Below, piece by piece: positions 58,612 through 64,000 of a DNA stretch of 64,000 bases. Made by a program: the position numbers and the translations under genes. Source of the stretch: Bacteroidales bacterium (GTDB lineage: Bacteria > Bacteroidota > Bacteroidia > Bacteroidales > UBA932); assembly GCA_017480345.1 (NCBI GenBank), contig JAFVAU010000021.1:1-64000 (forward strand), in the 5' to 3' direction. Below the pieces are notes generated by a model. It saw only the letters and a list, made by a program, of their open reading frames with translations, made no database searches and was not told the origin of the DNA. Within the stretch, counting starts at the first letter, position 1; every line of letters starts with the position of its first letter.

Positions 58612-61476
58612 ATGAAGAGACTCTTTTTAGCTATCGCTGCCCTGGCCATCCTGGTTCCCCAGGCTCAGGCACAGCAGCCCACCCGTGAGCAGATGGAAGC
58701 AGCCATTGCCCAGATGCCCAAGATTCCCAATTCGGATCAAGTGAAAATCGGCCACCTTGACAATGGCCTCACTTACTACATCCGCCACAACGAGCTCCCC
58801 AAGGGCCGCGCAGAATTCTACCTGGCCACCAACGTAGGTGCCATTCAGGAGATTCAGCCCCAGCAGGACGGCCTGGCCCACTTCCTGGAGCACATGTGCT
58901 TCAACGGAACCAAGAACTTCCCCGACAAGACCATCCTTAACTACCTGCGTTCCATCGGCGCGGAATTCGGCCGCAACATCAACGCCTCCACCGGTTTCGA
59001 GGAAACCCAGTACATGCTCAACAACATTCCCGTAGAACGTGAGAGCGTAGTGGACAGCTGCCTCATGATCTTGGGAGACTATTCCCACAATGTGCTCAAC
59101 GAGCCCAAGGAGATTGACGCCGAGCGCGGAGTCATCATCGAGGAGCGCCGCACCCGCCGCAACGCCTCCTGGCGTTCCATGGAGCGTTCACTCCCCTACT
59201 ATTTCGGGACCGATTCCAAACTGGCAGAGTGCACGCTCATCGGCACCCAGGAGCACCTGGAGACCTTCAAATATGAAAGCCTGAACGATTTCTACCACAC
59301 CTGGTACCACCCCGGCAACCAGGCCGTCATTGTGGTGGGTGACGTGGATGTGGACCGCACCGAGGCCAAGATCAAGGAAATCTTCGGCGCCATCCCCGCC
59401 AAGGAGAATCCGCTTGCAAAGCCCATCCAGAGCATTGCAGACCATGCAGAGCCCCGCGTAGGCATCATCACGGACCCCGAAACCACCGCCCCCTCCATCG
59501 AGCTCATCTGGCACAGCGAAGCCATGCCCGAGAGCGTCAACGGTACGGCCTTGGGCCAGGTGACGGACCTTCTGGAGAGCGTCATCCGCATGGTCATGCG
59601 CGAGCGTTTCAACGATATCACCTCCAAGCCCGGCTCCTCTTATCTGAGCGGAAGTTTCGGCGTGAGCGACCTCATCTACGAAGACATCGAGGCCGTGATG
59701 GGTGACGTCACCCTCAAGGAAGACAACATCTTGGGTGGCTTCAAGGACTTCTACACGGAATTGGTGCGCCTGCAGCGCTACGGCATCACCGACGCCGAGT
59801 TCAAGCGCGTCAAGGCAGACTATCTCTCCATGCTGGAAACCCGCGCAAACCGTGCCAGCACCCGTCAGAATCCCGAATTCATCTACCCCATCCTCTCCAA
59901 CTTCTTTGACAAGGAACCCATCCTGGAACCGGCCGATCAGAAAGAACTCATCGAGGCCTTCTTCGGCCAGCTCAACGCCGCCGCCATCAGCCAGGCCGTA
60001 GCCCAGCTCTGGAGCGGTGAAAACATGGTCATCGTGTACAACGGCCCCGAGAAGGAAGGCATCGCCACTCCTACGGCCGAGCAGCTCCTCCAGGTTATTG
60101 AGGAGGTGAACGCTTCCGAGATTGCCGCCCCAGAGGGTGAAGACATCCCCGAGGCCTTCCTGGATCCCGCCAAGCTCAAGGGTGCCAAGATTGCCAAGAC
60201 CGGCACCACCATCTACGGTGCCAGCGAGTGGACCCTCAAGAACGGTGTGAAGGTGATCGTCTATCCTACGGACCTCCAGAAAGACCAGATTCTCTTCAAC
60301 CTGGTCAAGGACGGCGGCACCAGCCTCATCTCCGACGAGGACCTCTCCTCCTTCGAGAGCAATGTGCTGGCCCTCTTCCAGAGCAACAGCGGCGTATCGG
60401 CCTTCTCCGGCACCACCGTCACCAAGATGCTCACCGGCAAGAACCTGAGCGTGAATCCTTACTTTGACCGCCTTGAGAACGGTATCAACGGCAACAGCAC
60501 CGTCAAAGACTTCGAGACGGCCATGCAGCTGGTATACCTCTATTATATGGATCCCCGCTTCGACCCCGAAGAGTGGCAGAACGGAATTGACCAGATCAAG
60601 GCCATCCTGCCCAACCTGGTGAACCAGCCCAACTACAAGCTCCAGACCGAGCTGTACAAGACCCTCTATGGCGGCAGCCCCCGTCGTCTGCTGATTTCCG
60701 ACGATGTCCTGGCCAAAGCCAACCTGGCCACCGTTCAGAAGAACTGGAAGACCCTCTTTGCCGATGCCGCCGGCGCCAAGCTGGTCATCGTGGGTGATGT
60801 GAACCCCGAGGCCATCAAACCCGTGGTGGAGAAATACATCGGCTCCCTGCCCAAGGGCAAGAAAGCCCTCAATTGGGTGGACAACAACGACGACATCGTG
60901 AAGGGCCGCGTGGAGAAGGTGATTGAAGTGGACATGCAGACTCCCAAGAGCACCGTCCTTCAGGTGTATACGGCCCATGTGCCCTTCAGCTATGAGAAGG
61001 ACGCCGCCATGGACGCCATCTCCTACATCCTGGACATGCACTACACGGAGAGCCTCCGCGAAGAGGAAGGCGGCACCTATGGCGCCAGCACCTCCGCAAC
61101 CCTTTCCCGCCGTCCCAAGGAGCAGGCCCTCATCCAGGTCTACTTCGACTGCAAGCCCGCCCTTTGCGACAAGCTCCGTGAGCTGGCCATCAAGGGCATC
61201 AAGGACTTTGCCGCCAATGGCCCCACAGACGAGGAGCTGAACATGGCCAAGCTGAACCTCCAGAAGAACATTCCGGAAAGCCGTCAGCGCAACTCCTGGT
61301 GGAGAAACAACATCGAGCTCTACCTCACCTACGGCACGGACCGCGACACCGCCTACGAGGCTGCCGTGAACGGACTCACCAAGGAGTCCATCCAGGCCAC
61401 CCTGCAGGAAATCCTGGCGCAGGACAACTTTATCGAACTGGTGATGAAGCCCGCTGCTATCGCCGAGGCTGAATAA
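58612..61476 (+). CDS. M16 family zinc metallopeptidase, exported
   Basis: A 954-residue peptidase with a signal peptide (ending AQAQ near 21). The inverse zinc motif HFLEH lies at ~90-94 (His90, Glu93, His94), with the third ligand Glu ~80 residues later (DAERGVIIEE). A second, inactive M16 half follows in the C-terminal ~450 residues (TIYGASEWTLKNGVKVIVYP, then SLREEEGGTYGAS). The layout matches the pitrilysin-like two-repeat family; peptides or small proteins in the periplasm are the likely substrates. A terminator follows. Confidence 0.92.
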   Translation: MKRLFLAIAALAILVPQAQAQQPTREQMEAAIAQMPKIPNSDQVKIGHLDNGLTYYIRHNELPKGRAEFYLATNVGAIQEIQPQQDGLAHFLEHMCFNGTKNFPDKTILNYLRSIGAEFGRNINASTGFEETQYMLNNIPVERESVVDSCLMILGDYSHNVLNEPKEIDAERGVIIEERRTRRNASWRSMERSLPYYFGTDSKLAECTLIGTQEHLETFKYESLNDFYHTWYHPGNQAVIVVGDVDVDRTEAKIKEIFGAIPAKENPLAKPIQSIADHAEPRVGIITDPETTAPSIELIWHSEAMPESVNGTALGQVTDLLESVIRMVMRERFNDITSKPGSSYLSGSFGVSDLIYEDIEAVMGDVTLKEDNILGGFKDFYTELVRLQRYGITDAEFKRVKADYLSMLETRANRASTRQNPEFIYPILSNFFDKEPILEPADQKELIEAFFGQLNAAAISQAVAQLWSGENMVIVYNGPEKEGIATPTAEQLLQVIEEVNASEIAAPEGEDIPEAFLDPAKLKGAKIAKTGTTIYGASEWTLKNGVKVIVYPTDLQKDQILFNLVKDGGTSLISDEDLSSFESNVLALFQSNSGVSAFSGTTVTKMLTGKNLSVNPYFDRLENGINGNSTVKDFETAMQLVYLYYMDPRFDPEEWQNGIDQIKAILPNLVNQPNYKLQTELYKTLYGGSPRRLLISDDVLAKANLATVQKNWKTLFADAAGAKLVIVGDVNPEAIKPVVEKYIGSLPKGKKALNWVDNNDDIVKGRVEKVIEVDMQTPKSTVLQVYTAHVPFSYEKDAAMDAISYILDMHYTESLREEEGGTYGASTSATLSRRPKEQALIQVYFDCKPALCDKLRELAIKGIKDFAANGPTDEELNMAKLNLQKNIPESRQRNSWWRNNIELYLTYGTDRDTAYEAAVNGLTKESIQATLQEILAQDNFIELVMKPAAIAEAE

Positions 61477-61482
61477 CAAAAG

Positions 61483-61514
61483 AGCCCTGCCATCTGGCAG
61501 GGCTTCTTTTTTTA
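61483..61514. terminator. Bidirectional hairpin terminator after the M16 gene
   Basis: AGCCCTGCC and GGCAGGGCT pair perfectly around ATCT and are followed by TTCTTTTTTT. A-rich bases precede it, so it can also end the ferredoxin transcript coming from the other side. Confidence 0.85.
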
Positions 61515-61528
61515 ATCGTAACGAGCGA

Positions 61529-61702
61529 TTACGCTTCGCTAATCGCTTCGTTGGGGCAGGTGCCTTCGCAGGCGCCGCAATCAATGCACTCGTCGGCGTT
61601 GATGACGTAGGAGGCTTCACCGGCGCTGATGGCGCCAACGGGGCAGACTTCTGCACAGGAGCCGCAGGAAACGCAAAGCTCGGGATTGATGATTCTAGGC
61701 AT
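61529..61702 (-). CDS. 2[4Fe-4S] ferredoxin
   Basis: A 57-residue clostridial-type ferredoxin starting MPRIINPELC. Both cluster motifs are intact: CVSCGSCAEVCPVGAI and CIDCGACEGTCPNEAI, with the usual spacing and pseudo-twofold repeat. It is the probable electron acceptor of NifJ, 3 kb away, and possible donor for the flavoprotein at 32049. A -7 box (TATCTTCG, minus, 61746-61753) lies about 45 bases before the start. Confidence 0.93.
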   Translation of the reverse strand: MPRIINPELCVSCGSCAEVCPVGAISAGEASYVINADECIDCGACEGTCPNEAISEA

Positions 61703-61786
61703 AGTTTAAATCTTTTTTATTGTTGTTGTATTGTCTTCTAAGGTGCGAAGATAGGCATTAAATTTGAAAATAAAAAGAAGTGTAAC

Positions 61787-61794
61787 TAACTTTG
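61787..61794 (+). promoter_or_regulatory. -7 promoter box (TAACTTTG) for the DUF1573 gene
   Basis: TAACTTTG ends 5 bases before the ATG at 61800, so transcription would begin at or very near the start codon. Confidence 0.55.
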
Positions 61795-61799
61795 TGTGC

Positions 61800-62924
61800 A
61801 TGAAAGCTATGTTTTGGACCCTTCTTTTAGCCGCCTCCCTGGGCACCTGCGGTACCCGGAATGCAAATAGCGCGCCAGTGGTGGAACTGGTGGCCGTGGA
61901 AGATCCCCAGGCTCCCGAGACGGTGACCTTTGACAAAACGGTTCACGACTTTGGAGACGTGAGCGTCACGGACGGTCCCCTCTCCTGCACCTTCACCCTC
62001 ACCAACAAAGGGAAAGAGGTCATCAGCATCTACGAGGTGGTTTCCTCCTGCGGCTGCACGGACGTCAAGTGGACCAAGGGAACCATCGCTCCCGGCGAGA
62101 GCGGAACCATATCGGCCACCTACAAGAATGAAGACGGCCCCATGCCCTTTGACAAAACGCTTACCGTATACATTTCCGGCGTCAAAAGGCCGGTGGTGCT
62201 GCGCCTGATGGGCGTGGTGCACGAGAAAAAGAAATCCCTGAGCCAGCTCTACGGCGCTGAAAAGCTCGGGGATTTTGGTCTCAAGGCCCGCAAATTCAAA
62301 ACCGCCACCCTGAAGCAGGGACTCTCCGTGAGCGAAACCGCCACGGTGGCCAATCTGGGCAAGAAGCCACTGAAGGTAGAATGGGCCGATGTCTCCCCCC
62401 AGCTCAGCCTCTCCCTCACCCCTAACCCCATCCCGGCGGGCAGCACCGCCACCCTCACCTTCACCATCCGGGCCGATTCCGCCCTTTACGGGAAAACGGT
62501 CTACCATGCCACTCCCGTCCTGAACGGGAAGAAGGCGGCCGAGGGGCTGGAAGTATCGGCCTATACGCAGGAGAATTTCGCCTCCTGGAGCAGCGAGCGG
62601 AGGGATAAGGCGCCCCTCCCGGTGATGCAGTCAAGCACCATCAACCTGGGAACGGTGAAAAAGGGGGAAAAGAAGGAAATCGTCTTCGAATGCTCCAATC
62701 GCGGAAAAGAGGCCTTCCATATCTACAAGGCCGATGCCGAAGTGCCTGCCCTCAAAGCCGTTTCCCTTCCGGACGTAGCCCCCGGCAAAAAGGAAAACCT
62801 CCGCTTCACCCTTGACACCGCCGCCCTCCCAGAAGGGGAAAACGTCATCATGGTTTCCCTTACCACCAACTCTCCCCTCCGCCCGCTTGTTAACCTTTTC
62901 GTAGCAATTGTCATTAAAAAATAG
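61800..62924 (+). CDS. DUF1573 lipoprotein
   Basis: A ~374-residue exported protein of immunoglobulin-like beta domains. The signal ends near AASLGTCG (possible lipobox). The DUF1573 motif FDKTVHDFGDVSVTDGPLSC, then FTLTNKGKEVISIYEVVSSCGCTDVKW, is clear at ~40-90. Two further Ig-like repeats follow (~150-240 and ~270-374), the last with INLGTVKKGEKKEIVFECSN. Such proteins are common at the Bacteroidetes surface; no role is established. An alternative ATG lies three codons later. Confidence 0.8.
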   Translation: MKAMFWTLLLAASLGTCGTRNANSAPVVELVAVEDPQAPETVTFDKTVHDFGDVSVTDGPLSCTFTLTNKGKEVISIYEVVSSCGCTDVKWTKGTIAPGESGTISATYKNEDGPMPFDKTLTVYISGVKRPVVLRLMGVVHEKKKSLSQLYGAEKLGDFGLKARKFKTATLKQGLSVSETATVANLGKKPLKVEWADVSPQLSLSLTPNPIPAGSTATLTFTIRADSALYGKTVYHATPVLNGKKAAEGLEVSAYTQENFASWSSERRDKAPLPVMQSSTINLGTVKKGEKKEIVFECSNRGKEAFHIYKADAEVPALKAVSLPDVAPGKKENLRFTLDTAALPEGENVIMVSLTTNSPLRPLVNLFVAIVIKK

Positions 62925-63039
62925 GCAAAGGTATATATGCTCAAACCGTCGCTTCGCGACCCCTCCCAACCTTTCGGTTGGGCCCCTCCCTCTTACAAGG
63001 CCGAGGGTGGCCATGGGTTTGAGCATATACACCTTTGCC
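62924..63039. repeat. Long-armed hairpin element between DUF1573 and topoisomerase genes
   Basis: Arms of 24 bases (62924-62947 and 63016-63039) match at 23 positions: GGCAAAGG.ATATATGC-type against its complement. Inside are the palindrome GTCGCTTCGCGAC (62947-62959) and a CCAACC/GGTTGG hairpin. The same inner palindrome occurs inside the fabD inverted repeat. It may act as terminator for the DUF1573 gene, but the arms are longer than needed for that. Confidence 0.65.
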
Positions 63040-63057
63040 CATTCCAGCAAAATTTAT

Positions 63058-63065
63058 TAAATTTG
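63058..63065 (+). promoter_or_regulatory. -7 promoter box (TAAATTTG) for the topoisomerase gene
   Basis: TAAATTTG ends 19 bases before the ATG at 63085. Confidence 0.6.
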
Positions 63066-63084
63066 TAGGTTAAATAGAAGACGA

Positions 63085-64000
63085 ATGGCAGAGATTGTAA
63101 ACACCACCTACAACGACGATTCCATCCAGACCCTGGAATGGAACGAGCATATCCGCCGCAGGGCGGGCATGTATATCGGCCGGCTGGGAAACGGAGACCG
63201 CCAGGGAGATGGTATCTATGTGCTCTTGAAGGAAATCGTGGACAACTCCATCGACGAGTTTTCCATGGGCTTCGGCAAGCGCATAGACATCACCATCGAA
63301 GACAAGACGGTGACCGTCCGGGACTTCGGCCGCGGCATTCCCCTGAACAAGGTGGTGGACGCGACCTCCAAGCTCAACACCGGCGGCAAGTTTGACGACA
63401 CCAACTTCAAGAAGTCCGTAGGTATGAACGGCGTGGGCACCAAGGCCGTGAACGCCATGTCCGTGGATTTCTACGTGGCCTCCTACCGTGAGGGCCAGTG
63501 CTCCTACGCCCATTTCACCCGGGGCACGCTGCTGGAAAGCGCCATCGTCCCTTCCAATGAGAAAAACGGCACCTTCATCCGCTTCACCCCGGACGAGGAA
63601 ATGTTCAACGACTTTTCCTTCCACATGGAATTCGTGGAAAGCATGGTCAAGAACTATTCCTACCTCAAGAAGGGCCTCACGCTGAACCTGAACGGTACGC
63701 CGTACAAGAGCGAGAACGGCCTGCTGGACCTGGTGAGCGAGAACATGAACGAGACGCCCCTCTATCCCCTCATCCACCTGGAAGGGGAAGACATTGAGAT
63801 TGTGCTCACCCACGGCAACAGCTACGGAGAGAATATCGCCACCTTCGTGAACGGGCAGAACACCCGCGATGGAGGTACGCACCTGGCTGCCTATAGGGAA
63901 GCCATCGCCAAAACCTTCAAAGACTTCTACAAGAAGGACTACAAGCCCGAAGACATCCGTCAGGGCATTGTGGGCGCCATTTCCATCCAGATTCAGGAAC
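63085..64000 (+). CDS. parE: Type II topoisomerase ATPase subunit (ParE/GyrB-like), partial
   Basis: The first ~305 residues of a GHKL-type topoisomerase subunit that continues past the window. The ATP-binding motifs are ordered as expected: EIVDNSIDEF (N-box), DFGRGIPLN (G1), SVGMNGVGTKAVNAMS (ATP lid), then FVNGQNTRDGGTHL with the start of the transducer domain (EDIRQGIVGAISIQIQE). RRRAGMYIGRLGNGD near residue 25 is the conserved N-terminal arm. The shape fits the Bacteroidetes topoisomerase IV B subunit better than GyrB, but GyrB cannot be excluded from this part. Confidence 0.88.
   Translation, partial: MAEIVNTTYNDDSIQTLEWNEHIRRRAGMYIGRLGNGDRQGDGIYVLLKEIVDNSIDEFSMGFGKRIDITIEDKTVTVRDFGRGIPLNKVVDATSKLNTGGKFDDTNFKKSVGMNGVGTKAVNAMSVDFYVASYREGQCSYAHFTRGTLLESAIVPSNEKNGTFIRFTPDEEMFNDFSFHMEFVESMVKNYSYLKKGLTLNLNGTPYKSENGLLDLVSENMNETPLYPLIHLEGEDIEIVLTHGNSYGENIATFVNGQNTRDGGTHLAAYREAIAKTFKDFYKKDYKPEDIRQGIVGAISIQIQE

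Noticed and set aside
59188-61656. 822-codon minus-strand frame across the M16 gene and ferredoxin
   Set aside because: Antisense to two well-supported genes; composition is shadow-like. The true gene at its upstream end is the 57-residue ferredoxin in another frame.

Overview
The window looks like chromosomal DNA of a gut-type Bacteroidales bacterium with fairly high GC. The main evidence is promoters: most genes are preceded by the Bacteroidetes -7 box (TAnnTTTG), and Shine-Dalgarno sites are largely absent. Supporting evidence is the gene set: a TonB-dependent receptor, DUF1573, DUF4491, DUF6512, DUF1343/NamZ, pyruvate:ferredoxin oxidoreductase, a 2[4Fe-4S] ferredoxin and the anaerobic GlpABC system. 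A member of the uncultured gut Bacteroidales is my guess; genus and family cannot be fixed from the sequence.

Layout. Bases 1-5000 are a scarred region: a multi-hairpin non-coding block, a nitroreductase lacking its middle, a lipoprotein esterase, small membrane proteins, a GNAT/C_GCAxxG chimera, and a carbonic anhydrase remnant against an AAA/DUF4143 ATPase. Bases 5-16.6 kb hold a tocopherol-cyclase-like protein, aldo/keto reductase, exported flavodoxin, phosphotransferases (one intact, two remnants), two MFS transporters, DUF308, an Hsp20 remnant, DUF1349, an alpha/beta hydrolase and a CMD-cupin fusion. Bases 16.8-24.4 kb hold an M49-like protein without its zinc ligands, a dicarboxylate transporter, an alcohol dehydrogenase and a TlpA-like gene each broken by one in-frame stop, a Fic protein with repeated operator-like sites, and a Cu/Zn permease. 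Bases 24.4-30 kb hold an oxidative-stress operon (ferritin-like, glutathione peroxidase, MarR), AnmK, an FNT channel and a TonB receptor. Bases 30-35.6 kb are a five-gene minus-strand operon, hypB - Fe-S flavoprotein - hypA - two membrane proteins, with no hydrogenase in view. Bases 35.6-48 kb are a glycerol region: glpABC-glpT on plus; outer-membrane barrel, alpha/beta hydrolase, glpK, glpF and a GH36 alpha-galactosidase on minus. The galactosidase lies between two ~110-bp inverted-repeat elements. Bases 48-64 kb are more housekeeping: NamZ, a polar amino-acid ABC transporter, a tyrosine phosphatase, tRNA-Arg(CCG), a lipoprotein peptide deformylase, fabD, nifJ, a LysR DNA-binding domain, an M16 peptidase, ferredoxin, DUF1573 and the start of a type II topoisomerase B subunit.

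Taken together, the genes suit an anaerobe that oxidises glycerol phosphate through a membrane GlpABC complex, runs pyruvate to acetyl-CoA and reduced ferredoxin through NifJ, and handles oxygen stress with ferritin and peroxidase. Two window-wide patterns stand out. One is a heavily repeated 7-mer, GGCCGAT/ATCGGCC (about 90 copies by eye), missing from several likely acquired stretches. The other is a run of genes reduced to fragments, several keeping recognisable N-terminal and C-terminal parts with the middle gone.
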